From the NCBI GenBank assembly GCA_949825045.1, contig OX463829.1, forward strand, positions 3,534,001-3,598,000: a DNA stretch of 64,000 bases. The letters run 5' to 3'. Positions 9,272 to 20,114 of the stretch are shown piece after piece. Source of the DNA: Argyresthia goedartella. Lineage: Eukaryota; Arthropoda; Insecta; Lepidoptera; Argyresthiidae. A program made the translations under genes and the position numbers. Position 1 is the first letter of the stretch, and every line of letters starts with the position of its first letter. The notes under the pieces are model-generated. The model was not told the origin of the DNA, did no database searches, and saw only the letters and a list, made by a program, of their open reading frames with translations.

Positions 9272-11110
9272 TTGAACACAAGATGTGGAGGTTACATAGC
9301 AACAAACTTGCCAAAGGAATATATTGAAAAAATCACTAAAGATGGTAAAAATATCACTAATCCAATGGAAATAGCAGAAGCATTTAATAACTTTTTTATT
9401 GACATATCGAATAATAATAAATCAATTGACAAGAGGACGAATAACTATAATGCAATTTTATCATGTAATAATAATAAAAGTGAACCTCACTTGACATCTA
9501 ATAATAATAATGAATCTATCTTGACATCTCCTAATAACAATAATAATTTATACTCAATCAATTCCTGTAGTTCAATATTTTTAAACCCAGTGACATCCTT
9601 TGACATTTTCCAAATCATTAAATCATTAAAGAATACGAACAGCGCTGGTTATGATGAAATAACAACTAAGGTTTTAAAATATGTTGTTCTCATAATCTGC
9701 CCAGTCCTGTGTCATATAATAAATAAATGTATGGAACACGGGAAGTTCCCAAATGAACTGAAAATTGCAGTTGTCAAGCCATTATTTAAAAAGGAAGACA
9801 AATACAATATGAATTTCTATCGGCCTATAGCATTAATCCCCATTCTTGCAAAAATATTTGAAAAGGTGATCTATAGAAATATATACGGTTACTTTGAAAA
9901 ACAGAATCTATTTGCGCCGGAACAAAAAGGGTTCAGAAAAAATAAGACCATAAACATGGCTATCTATGATTTTCTTATAAAGATTTTTACTAACATAGAC
10001 AAAAGAAATCCAGTAGTGACGATATTCATGGACATGAGCAAGGCCTTTGATTTTGTAAGACATGACATCCTTATAAGTAAATTACAGAATTATGGAATAA
10101 GGGGGAACGCGATAGAACTTATAAAATCATACCTAAATAAAAGACAGCAAATGACACAGATAAATAAGATATGTACGATGTCAAAAATGGAACAAACCTA
10201 CACATCAAAACCTAGAGACATAGAGCAAGGAGTACCACAAGGCAGTGTGATGGGCCCATTGCTCTTCTTAGCTTACATCAATGATCTACCCAATGTTGTA
10301 GAGCATCCTATGGTGCTATTTGCAGACGACAGCACGGTTATTATACCGTGTGACGATCCAAATAAATTTGAAGATGAAATTAATATTTCTCTACATAAAA
10401 TTATTTACTGGCTTGAGCAAAATAATCTTGTAGTTAACATTGGTAAAACCAAAATAATAAATTTTCAAAATAATAATAATAATACAATTAAGAATCTGGA
10501 CATAACTTACTCAGGACAAAGTGTTGAACAAACGGAGGTAACAAAGTTTCTGGGAATTTACATTGACCGAAATCTCAAATGGAAAACACAGATGGATAAA
10601 GTTTGTAAAAAATTGCATACATTTGCATATGCCCTATACAAACTATCAAAAACTGTATGTGAAGAAGCTGTACTGATGGCATATAATGGCTATGTGGACT
10701 CTACACTAAGATTTGGAATAATTTTTTGGGGTAACTCAGTAGGTAAAGAATCTGTATTAATTGCACAAAAAAAATGTGTCAGGGCCGTATGTGGTCTTTG
10801 CCGTAGAGATAGCGCTAAACAACATTTTAAGAGGCTCAATATTCTGACAGTGCCATCCCTGTATATTCTTAAGGTAGCTATGTTTGTCAAGACGAACATG
10901 CATCTATACACTAAAATTAATAGCAAAAGACACCTTAACAAAATTAGTATGCCCCAACACCATACAGCATTATTTAAAAACAGTATTTTTGGTATGGCAC
11001 CAAAAATATTTAATAGATTACCTGATAATAAACGTAATTTCAACAATATATTGCAATTTAAAAGGGAATTACGTAGAAGCTTACGTAATTCCCTTTTAAA
11101 TTGCTTCTAA
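9272..11110 (+). pseudogene. 5'-truncated LINE ORF2 (reverse transcriptase only)
   Basis: The open frame of 612 codons lacks the endonuclease domain. It begins in the linker before the RT (ITNPMEIAEAFNNFF), so the ATG at 9272 is fortuitous. An Asn-rich stretch encoded by AAT runs (about residues 60-90) precedes RT blocks FYRPIALIP, GFRKNKTIN, DMSKAFDFV, GVPQGSVMGP and catalytic FADDST, then FLGIYID. It is related to, but clearly different from, the LINE at 1-4916. The last ten or so codons are generated by an inverted copy of the preceding bases (palindrome at 11053-11104), so the native C-terminus and most of the 3' UTR are missing. The frame has no internal stop, which suggests a fairly recent insertion. 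Confidence 0.8.
11053..11104. repeat. Perfect 23-bp fold-back palindrome at the LINE 3' junction
   Basis: The arms at 11053-11075 and 11082-11104 are exact reverse complements separated by a 6-base spacer. The left arm is LINE coding sequence; the right arm is its inverse. Confidence 0.9.
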
Positions 11111-11192
11111 TCAACAAAATATATTACTCCATATCAGAATACCTTTTTGATAATAACTTGTAAGTTTATGGTAATATTTGACAAATGTAATG

Positions 11193-11752
11193 TGTTTAAT
11201 ATTTATGCTTCGGAACGCACCGGTTTTTCGTTGCGCGGATCGACCGCGAGTGATCGGGACATCACTAGCAGCTGTCACTTGCTTAGAAACGAAATGACGA
11301 GTTAGAGGTTACTTTTTTGCACGTGAGAAAATGTCGGCACATGGCATTCGGGCCTTGGCTGTATTTTATTTGTAATAATTGTCTAACACAGGTGTCGGGC
11401 CTGGTCGGAATGTTAATTATAATAAGCACGGAACAATCGTCGGGAAATAAGTAGATTCACGTCATCGGAGTGAGTGCTTCGTGTTGTGAAAGGTTAACGT
11501 GATTCGGGGATCAATTCGTCGCATTCGGACAGCAACTCTTTGTGTCGACAAGCAACACGACGGCGACAGCATCGGGCTACGACGAGAGTGAGATTCGACT
11601 CCTCTCCCCCCACCCTTGTGCTCCTCATCCCGTATTCCTGCCTCGAATTGAGCTTTCGAATTCCGGTCCACAGCGTCAAAGGTCAGTACTCCTAGTGAAA
11701 AACAACCCTACCAAGATTCCGCGCCCGTTCGGTTGAGGCGTGGAATTTTAAA
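11193..11752 (+). repeat. BEL LTR 1 (5' LTR)
   Basis: It begins TGTTTAATATT and ends near GGCGTGGAATTTTAA. The exact 3' edge is uncertain by a few bases, because the terminal dinucleotide is not a clean CA. A stretch reading TGGTAGCAGAGGCGTGG at 11758 is a plausible primer binding site just inside the element. Confidence 0.75.
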
Positions 11753-12461
11753 TATTTTGGTAGCAGAGGCGTGGTTTCCTAGTGGGAAATCGATTCACGG
11801 ACGGTTGTAGGGTTGTTTTTTTGCCACATTGTAGCTGGGAGAGGGTGGATACCTCAGATTGGTCGGCAACTATTTTGTGAGTGAGTCGTGTGGTCGGTAT
11901 ACCACAATTTAGGTTCATTTTCGGTTAGTGAACGTATAATTGACGATTTAGTTAACAATTATTATAAATTTGTAGTCGGAAACTACTCGGTGTGCATAAG
12001 AAACAGTCATTCGGTCGGACTATAGTATTGCAGTCGGGTTCCATAGCTATGCAGAGTTATTTCGGATTACAGAGCAGGGTCAGGCTATTTAAGGGGTATT
12101 AAGCTGATTTTGCTGACCTCAGTAGAAGTGTGGGTCATATCGGAGGGGCCACTTCTAGAAGGTTCACAGCTACCTTCATTATATTAAAAATAGCCTTTTC
12201 TTATAATAAATTTTTGTGTGTTATTTTTAATTGTGCTTTATGGTGGCATTCTCTAATTGATTTAGAGTGTATAGTTATAAGGTGTATGTCCACAGGGCGA
12301 CCATATTAAATATTTTTTAGGATTTAATTGTTTAGTGGTTGCCTTAGTTTTGACAACTTAGTTTTAATTTCTGTGCCCAGCGCTGACGGGCAAGTGCTGG
12401 TCTCTGGCTATACTCAGTTCGGTAGTGAAGTATAAGACCAGAATCTATTTAATCGGTCAAC
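11753..12461 (+). other. BEL leader (putative PBS and untranslated region)
   Basis: It contains the putative primer binding site at 11758-11774 and then about 690 bases without a conserved ORF before the gag ATG at 12462. The corresponding part of copy 2 is deleted. Confidence 0.55.
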
Positions 12462-13779
12462 ATGGCACCTTCGCCCTTAACGGTGCTGCGGCATGGTGTC
12501 CGGGAGGAAATGAGATAGCTCGCCCATACTCATAAGTATGTGGAGCGACCTGACATGGACGATGTCCTGCTCAAGCGTGTGGAGGACGCAATGACACGCG
12601 TCGGGAAGGTGTGTCTGCTGGCTGCGGAGGCTGAAGCTCTCGGGCTTACTGATGAAGCCTCGGTGGCTGCAGTGAAACAGCTCTGCGCGGATGCTGACCA
12701 AGCGATGGAATGCTTGGGCGACATCGAGCGTCGCGCGGAGAAAATTAAGCGGTCGCGAAGGAATGACCGCGGGGAGGGTAACGGAGACCCACTCCCGAAG
12801 GGTGTTGTTGGACGGCTGCCACACCTGGAGATTGCGGCCTTCAGTGGGGCAATTGATGAGTGAGTATTTATTTGATAGTTTGGTCCACGGTCGGGACGAC
12901 CTGGACAACGCCTACAAGTTGGCCCAACTATTGATGGCTCTGCGGGGAGAACCGAAGGAGTTGGTCGGTCACCTAACGGTCACGGCGGGCAATTATGAGA
13001 TAGCCAGGTCCGTATTGTTTGACCGCTATCAACACAAACGGCGGTTGGTTGATGCGCAGCTGGGGAAGCTGTTTAGCATCCCTAAAGTAACCCGGGATGT
13101 TGACATCCGAGTACAGGTGCTCAACCCTGTGCTGGTGGCCACTAAGGCCCTTCAGAACCTCGGTCTTCCGGTAGACCAATGGTCATACATTGTTTTGTAT
13201 ATGGTTTTGTCACGGTTGCCTGCAGCTGTTCAAAGTCGGTTTGAACAGCTGCATGGGGGCAGTAGCACGGAACTGCCCACGCTCGTCCAATTGACGGATT
13301 TTTTGGAGGGTGAATGCAGGCGATGTGACACACTGGACACGGAGGCCAGTGTGCAGCGCCAACCCGCGCGGATGCGGGAGGGGCCGCGCCCCCCGCCCCC
13401 ACGGGGGGGTGGGCGGTCGAAACAATTTGGCGTTTTGAATGCCGCGCCGTCGGGTGACGGCTGTGTGCACTGTGACAGTACCGGTCATGAAGTGACCAGT
13501 TGCGCCGACTTTAAGGCGCGTGTTACGGGCGGGTATCAGATGGCACTTATGAGTGGCGCGAAGGCTGGGAGCCCACCACCTTCTGCGCCACCCTGCCCGT
13601 CGCTCTGGGAGGCAAACAGGGAGGCGAACAGTCGGATGTCGCCCCCATTCCTAGAGCGCCCCAGGTTGGATCCGCTCTCCCCCATCCATCCACGGTGGCC
13701 ACCGGGCACACCGTACACCGTCCGGTATGATCGGATACCGGGACAGCGAGGGCCTATTATGCGGGTTGGGACCCCTTGA
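12462..13779 (+). pseudogene. BEL copy 1 gag, broken
   Basis: The ATG at 12462 opens MAPSPLTV and meets a TAG at 12516-12518. The frame continues through DMDDVLLKRVED and CLLAAEAEALG to about 12860, where a frameshift moves gag into the frame that reads FDSLVHGRDDLDNAYKLAQLL and DAQLGKLFSIP. A first CCHC-like knuckle (CVHCDSTGHEVTSC) is present. Compared with copy 2, the segment encoding the second Cys/His cluster is deleted at about 13518, and the frame runs into a Pro-rich region. Gag would form the particle and bind RNA. Three independent lesions make this copy non-functional. Confidence 0.8.
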
Positions 13780-13925
13780 TGTACATACGGTCTGATATGC
13801 CGGTTGCATATCAGCAGCCGAGTTACTCCAAGGCCGACGGAGGTCTGAGCGGGTTCGGATCCCGAGGAGGTTCCCGCTAGGGACACGCCGCCCACTTACA
13901 GGGTGCCGCCACTGCACAGACGGTC

Positions 13926-16900
13926 ATGCTACCCACCGCCTCTGTGATAGCGTGGAGTTCGGACGGCAAATCATGTGTGGCACGAGCACTATTGGACTCG
14001 GGGGCCCAGGGGTGCTTAGTCTCGTGCAACCTTGTAAGACGGTTGGGCATTTCGGTAAGGGAGTATCCACATTCCATTCGGGGAATTGGGAACACGGAAG
14101 TCGGTTCCGTTAAGGGAGAATGTCGGATTGCTCTCTCGTCACGGGTGGATTCATCGGTGAATCTGACGGTCACGGCATTAGTCATGCCTAATGTGATGGG
14201 CTCACTCCCTCACGTACGGTTGTCGCCCTCGGTGCGACAGTTGGTCGCTGGGTTGTCACTGGCTGACCCGGAGTTCGATATTCCGGACCCAGTAGACATT
14301 TTATTGGGTGTCGATGCCTTGGGATACCTGTTAGTGCCAGGTGTCCACGTGTTGCAGGCGTCTGGTCTGGTTTCGGTCAACACCAGACTAGGCCATGCGG
14401 TAATGGGTCGGGTCATGCCGGCTGCCCCACGCCTAGCGACTCGTAGTCCCTTATTCGGTTCTGTACTCTCGGAGGTGATACAGAAGTTTTGGGAGGTGGA
14501 GGAACCACCCACGTTCCGCCGGTTGGACCCGGTTGAAGAAGAGTGTGAACAGTTTTATCGGAACAACACTGGTGGCCTTCGGTCAGGTCAATTTCTCACA
14601 CGTCTTCCATTCCGGAGTGATCGCCCACCGCTGGGCAGTACACACCATGCAGCCGAGACGCGGCTTCTGTCGATGGAACGACGCATGAAGCGTGACGGGA
14701 TTTTCCGGCAGAAGTACGTCGACTTCATGCGGGAATACGAGTCGCTCGGCCACATGTCGGTTTTGGGTATCGACTGGAAGCGTGAAGACCACTGCTTCCT
14801 GCCTCATCACGCGGTCTTGAGGACCCCGGAGGGCAAAATATGGGTAGTGTTCGATGGATCGGCATCAACATCTAACGGCATGAACCTGAACCAGTGTTTG
14901 CATTCAGGGCCGTAGTTGAACCATGACATCGCGGATGTTATCACACGGTTCCGTCGACACAATGTTGTGTTTGTAGCTGACATCCGGATGATGTTTAGAC
15001 AGACGGTCATTCACCCTGACGATAGACGGTATCAGCTGATACTGTGGCGAGAGAGCCCAGATCAGCCCATCAAGGTGTACGAGCTGAACACCAACACGTA
15101 CGGGCTACGGTCTAGTCCTTATTTGGCGATTCGCACTCTGCGGGAGTTAGCGGATCGAGAACGGTTAAATTTCCCTAGAGGAGCAGCGATCCTGGAGCAG
15201 GATCTCTACGTGGACGATATCTGTACCGGTGCAGATTCCATAGAGGAGGCGCTCGCTCGACGGGACAAGGTAGTTGAGCTCTTACGGGGTGGAGGTCACG
15301 AGCTCCGGAAATGGATGTCGAACTCTCCAGAGTTACTGTCTGGTCTTCCGGATGACTACCAGCAGGATCCCCACATTTTTGAAAATTTGGAAAATCCAAA
15401 TATGTTGTCGGTATTAGGCGTCCAGTACCAGCCGGTGTCAGACATGTTTTCGTATCGGGTCGAGTTGGACTCCCCGAAGGTCTGGACTAAACGGAAAGTC
15501 CTTTCAACGGTGGCTAGGACATTTGATCCAAACGGGTGGATCACCCCGGTAACATTTCAGCTCAAGTGTTTTATGCAGCAATTGTGGTCTGCTGAGCTGA
15601 AATGGGACGACCCGATCGGCGGGTCATTGAGCTCAGAGTGGGACTCGTTCTTTTCAACCCTCCCTGGCATCAATCGGATTTCACTGCCACGGAGGTTGGC
15701 CCCCACCAAACGATACACCGCCACCCTGCATGGGTTTTGCGATGCCTCGGAGAAGGGCTACGGAGCTACGGTGTATCTGCGTACGGTCGACTCCTCGGGG
15801 GAGGTTGATGTGCGGTTGGTCATGGCCAAGAGCAAGGTTGCGCCGTTGCGCACTCGCCTGACCATTCCCAAATTAGAGCTTTCAGGAGCGGCTCTCCTGA
15901 CTCGTCTGGTAAACCACACGATGACGGTTCTTCGTGGGTCAATAGCGTTAGAAGATACGGTCTACGCTTGGACGGACAGCCAGATCGTCTTATGCTGGCT
16001 GAGGCTTCAGTTCACAAGCTGGAGATTTTTGTGGCGAATCGGGTTTCGCAGATTTTGAATTCGGAGGTTCCCTTAATCTGGAGACATGTTCCAGGGGAAA
16101 TGAACCCAGCCGACTGTGCGTCTCGTGGGTGTCACGCTCCGGAGTTAGTTGGACATCCCTTGTGGTGGGGTCCAAAATGGTTGACTAAAGCCGAATCGGA
16201 TTGGCCAATGAGTCCACGCGTTACCACGGCGAAGGGCGCCTTGACAGTCGGTGTCTGTACGACGCAACCAGAGCCGGAAGAGGAGTTCAGCCTGCTGGAA
16301 CGGTACAGCTCGCTCGACAAGCTGGTCAATGTGACCGCCTGGATCTTCCGATTTGCGCGGAATTGTCGCAATTCTGAGGCGCAACGGGTGCGGACACAGG
16401 TACTGACACCACGGGAACGAAACCATGCGTTGTTCGCATTGGTAAGGAACGTGCAGACGGTGCACTTTAAGTCCGAACTGGACATTCTGAGACGCGGACG
16501 CGTCCAACTGAAGGGAGCTGTGGCTCAGCTCAACCCGTTTATTGACCCTCACGGATTGCTGAGGGTAGGAGGTCGGCTGCGGAATGCGAACCTGCCTTAT
16601 GCGGCTCGCCACCCGTTGTTACTCCCTAGTAAAGGGAAGTTGGTCGAACTGTGTCTCAATATATCTATGACAATCTTGTGTATGTAAAAAGAAATATAAC
16701 TAATTTTCAGAAGTACAGTGATATACACAATTTTAATACTAGAAATAAAGACAAGTTGGTTGCTTATGTAAGCCGACTACATAAAATTAGTAATTCTTTT
16801 AAAGGCAAAAAAAGGCAAAATTGTATACGCTATTACAATAAGGTCCCCACTGATATTAAAAACTTACCTTTAGACAAGTTTAAAATAATAATAAAACAGA

Positions 16901-18104
16901 AATTGTATAAAAAATGTTACTATAGGATATCTGATTACTTAGAGGACAGATTTCCATGGTAATAGATTGTTTGAGTAACAGGCTGTTTCGATATATAATT
17001 AGTATTCATTTTGTTATTTGACAATATTTTATTTAAAACAGGAAACGCAAAAGATGCGACGACTGTGGAGTTTCTTCGGTGAGCTCTTCTCCACAGATTC
17101 CGCCATTGTGTTAGTGAACTCACCCAAAAAAATGTAATGACGGATCTAAGTGATGTAACAACATCCTATGGAAATAAATGATTTTTGATTTGATTTGATT
17201 TGATTTGTTGATACAGGATCGACACATTCGGAACGGGCATGTCGGATGCCACGCCTTGATGGCGTTTCTCCAGCGCGAGTTCTGGATTCTATCGGGAAGA
17301 CGCTTAGTGCGTAGCGTCGTATTTCGGTGCCTGCCTTGTTATCGGGCCCAGGCGGCTACGATGCAGCCCCAGATGGGCGATTTGCCCTCGGATAGGGTTA
17401 ACGAAATCCGGCCCTTTGCGGGTGTCGGAACGGATTTCGCGGGACCATTCATGGTCAAGTCTTCACAGCTACGGAACGCCAGATTAGTGAAGGCATACCT
17501 GTGCGTCTTCGTGTGCTTGGCCACGAAGGCAGTCCACTTGAAGGTGGTCAGTGACCTCACTACAGAGGCATTTATCGCATGTCTAGATCGGTTCGTCTCA
17601 CGAAGGGGCCTCCCGACATTAATCCGTTCGGACAACGGCACAAATTTTGTCGGAGCCAGGCGATATCTGCAGGAGGTCACTCAATTCCTGAACGGTAACC
17701 AGGACGCCATCGGTACGGCTTGCTCCCGACGAGGGATTGAATGGGTTTTCAGTCCGCCGGGATGTCCTCATTGGGGAGGAATTTTTGAGGCTGCGGTTAA
17801 ATCGGCTAAGTCGCACCTGACGAGGATCATCGGTGAGACCTCTCTACGCTTTGAAGAGCTTGCGACGCTGTTCTGTAAAATTGAAATGACACTGAACTCG
17901 CGTCCGTTGTGCCCGCTCAGTTCGGATCCAAATTATTTGGAAGCGTTGACGCCGGGTCACTTTCTGATAGGTCAGCCCCTTAACGCACTGCCAGAATACC
18001 CATTCGGTGATGTTAAGTTAAGTCGGTTAACTAGGTGGCAAATGTTGCAGCAGATGGCTCAAGATTTTTGGAAACGGTGGTCCCTTGAGTACTTGCACAT
18101 CTAG
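13926..18104 (+). pseudogene. BEL copy 1 pol (protease, RT, RNase H, integrase), interrupted
   Basis: The frame from 13926 gives the protease motif LLDSGAQGCLVS and the start of RT. A TAG at 14913-14915 replaces the Lys codon seen in copy 2. RT resumes at 14916 (VADIRMMFRQ, YVDDICTG) followed by RNase H (HGFCDASEKGYGA, WTDSQIV). A one-base deletion near 16000 relative to copy 2 shifts the frame. The integrase Zn region is then split by a LINE fragment at 16652-17204. The downstream part (17205-18104) carries the integrase core: GTDFAGPF, RSDNGTNFVG and the Glu in GGIFEAAVK. A TAG at 18102-18104 ends it early. Together these preclude a working polyprotein. Confidence 0.85.
16652..17204 (+). 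mobile_element. 5'-truncated LINE inserted in BEL copy 1 integrase
   Basis: Copy 2 of BEL reads straight through this point (near 22843), giving an empty-site comparison. The insert encodes the last 100 or so residues of a LINE ORF2: NLVYVKRNITNFQKYSD, ISNSFKGKKRQNCIRYYNKVP and CYYRISDYLEDRFPW. These align with the C-terminus of the LINE at 1-4916 (ENIMYVRKNLTTFSKLSD, VSNSFKGQCILYYNKIP). After the stop near 16962 a 3' UTR ends in a GATTT-repeat tail (17180-17204). It is a related but distinct family with a different tail unit. I could not define a target duplication. Confidence 0.85.
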
Positions 18105-18354
18105 CAGCAGCGCCTTAAGTGGACTGACCGGACGAGCCCCCCTCAAGTCGGTGATTTGGTGCTGATTAAGGATGCGAACCTGCCATCATTGAGATTGAGA
18201 CGAGGACGGATCGTCAATTTGTACAAGGGTCGGGATGGCACGCCTCGATCAGCAGAAGTCAAGGTGGGCGACTCGGTCCTCAAGAGAGCGGTCGCAACAC
18301 TTTCTCGCCTTCCTATTGATTAGGGACAGGTTCGGGCTTGTCCGGGCGGGTGAC

Positions 18355-18780
18355 TGTTTAATATTTATGCTTCGGAACGCACCGGTTTTTCGTTGCGCGG
18401 GTCGACCGCGAGTGATCGGGACATCACTAGCAGCTGTCACTTGCATAGAAACGAAATGACGAGTTAGAGGTTACTTTTTTGCACATGAGAAAATGTCGGC
18501 ACATGGCATTCGGGCCTTGGCTGTAATTTATTTGTAATAATTGTCTAACACAGGTGTTGGACCTGGTCGGAATGTTAATTATAATAAGCACGGAATAATC
18601 GTCGGGAAATAAGTAGATTCACGTCATCGGAGTGAGTGCTTCGTGTTGTGAAAGGCATACGTGATTCGGGGATCAATTCGTCGCATTCGGACAGCGACTC
18701 TTTGTGTCGGTAAGCAACACGACGGCGACAGCATCGGGCTACGACGAGAGTAAGATTCGACTCCTCTCCCCCCACCCTTG
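18355..18780 (+). repeat. BEL LTR 2 (shared central LTR, 3' part deleted)
   Basis: It aligns with LTR 1 from its first base with roughly a dozen visible differences. At 18780 it breaks off (after CCCCACCCTTG) and joins directly to gag sequence equivalent to about 12836 of copy 1. The LTR end, PBS, leader and gag start of copy 2 are therefore missing. Confidence 0.85.
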
Positions 18781-19743
18781 CCGGCCTTCATCAATTTATT
18801 TGATAGCTTGGTCCACGTTCGGGACGACCTGGACAACGCCTACAAGTTGGCCCAACTATTGGTTGATGCGCAGCTGGGGAAGCTGTTTAGCATCCCTAAA
18901 GTAACCCGGGATGTTGACATCCGAGTACAGGTGCTCAACCCTGTGCTGGTGGCCACTAAGGCCCTTCAGAACCTTGGTCGTCCGGTAGACCAATGGTCTT
19001 CCTTTTTTTTGTATATGGTTTTGTCACGGTTGCCTGCAGCTGTTCAAAGTCGGTTCGAACAGCTGCATGGGGGTAGTAGCACGGAACTGCCCACGCTCGT
19101 CCAATTGACGGATTTTTTGGAGGGTGAATGTAGGCGATGTGATACACTGGACATGGAGGCCAGTGTGCAGCGCCAACACGCGCGGTTGCGGGAGGGGCCG
19201 CGCCCCCCGCCCCCACGGGGGGATGGGCGGTCGAAACAATTTGGCGTTTTGAATGCCGCGCCGTCGGGTGACAGCTGTGTGCACTGCGACAGTGCCGGTC
19301 ATGACGAGACCAGTTGCGCCAAATTTAAGGCGCTCGGGGTAGCTGCCCGCAGGAAGATAGTCTTCCGTCACCGATTGTGTTTCGGTTGTTTGGGGCCGCA
19401 CACGCTGAGCGGGTGCTCGCGCGCGTTCCACTGTGAGTGCTGTGGTGGCAAGCACCACATAGTGTTGTGCCTGAATCGGTCAGGCCCTTCGGTCGGTCAC
19501 CAGGGCCGGACTCAGGTTGGTCGGCCACAGGGCCCAACCAGGGCCGGACCCAGTCCCCCTCCGGGCAACGGGAGTCACCAACGGGGTGACTGGGGTACCC
19601 GCGGACGGGACCCCCCCCCCGAGGGGAAAGGGGCAGCGCGGGGGGTAACATGCGGGATAGCCGGGGTTCGGTCGCCGCTGTCCACGGTCAGCGAGGACTA
19701 CGGGCCGCTGGCTCACCGCGTGTTACGGGCGGGTGTCAGATAG
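18781..19743 (+). pseudogene. BEL copy 2 gag, 5'-truncated
   Basis: The open frame entered from the LTR deletion junction encodes the middle and C-terminal part of gag. A second small deletion, relative to copy 1, lies at 18861 (LAQLL directly joined to VDAQLGKLFSIP). Unlike copy 1 it keeps both Cys/His clusters: CVHCDSAGHDETSC and then CFGCLGPHTLSGC with CECCGGKHHIVLC, the arrangement expected for BEL/Pao gag. It ends after a Pro/Gly-rich tail at a TAG at 19741. The N-terminal domain is absent, so the product cannot be a normal gag. Confidence 0.75.
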
Positions 19744-20114
19744 CACCTACGAGTGGCGCGAAGGCTGGGAGCCCACCACCTTCTGCGCCACCCTGCCCGT
19801 CGCTCTGGGAGGCGAACAGTCGGGTGTCGCCCCCATTCCTGGAGCGCCCCAGGTTGGATCCGCTCTCCCCCATTCATCCAAGGTGCGCACCGGGCACACC
19901 GTACACCGTCCGGTATGATCGGATACCGGGACAGCGAGGGGCCTATTATGCGGGTTGGGACCCCTTGATGTACATACGGTCTGATATGCCGGTTGCATAT
20001 CAGCAGCCGAATTACTCCAAGGCGGACGGAGGTCTGAGCGGGTTCGGATCCCGCGGAGGATCCCGCTAGGGACACGCCGCCCACTTACAGGGTGCCGCCA
20101 CTCCACAGACGGTC

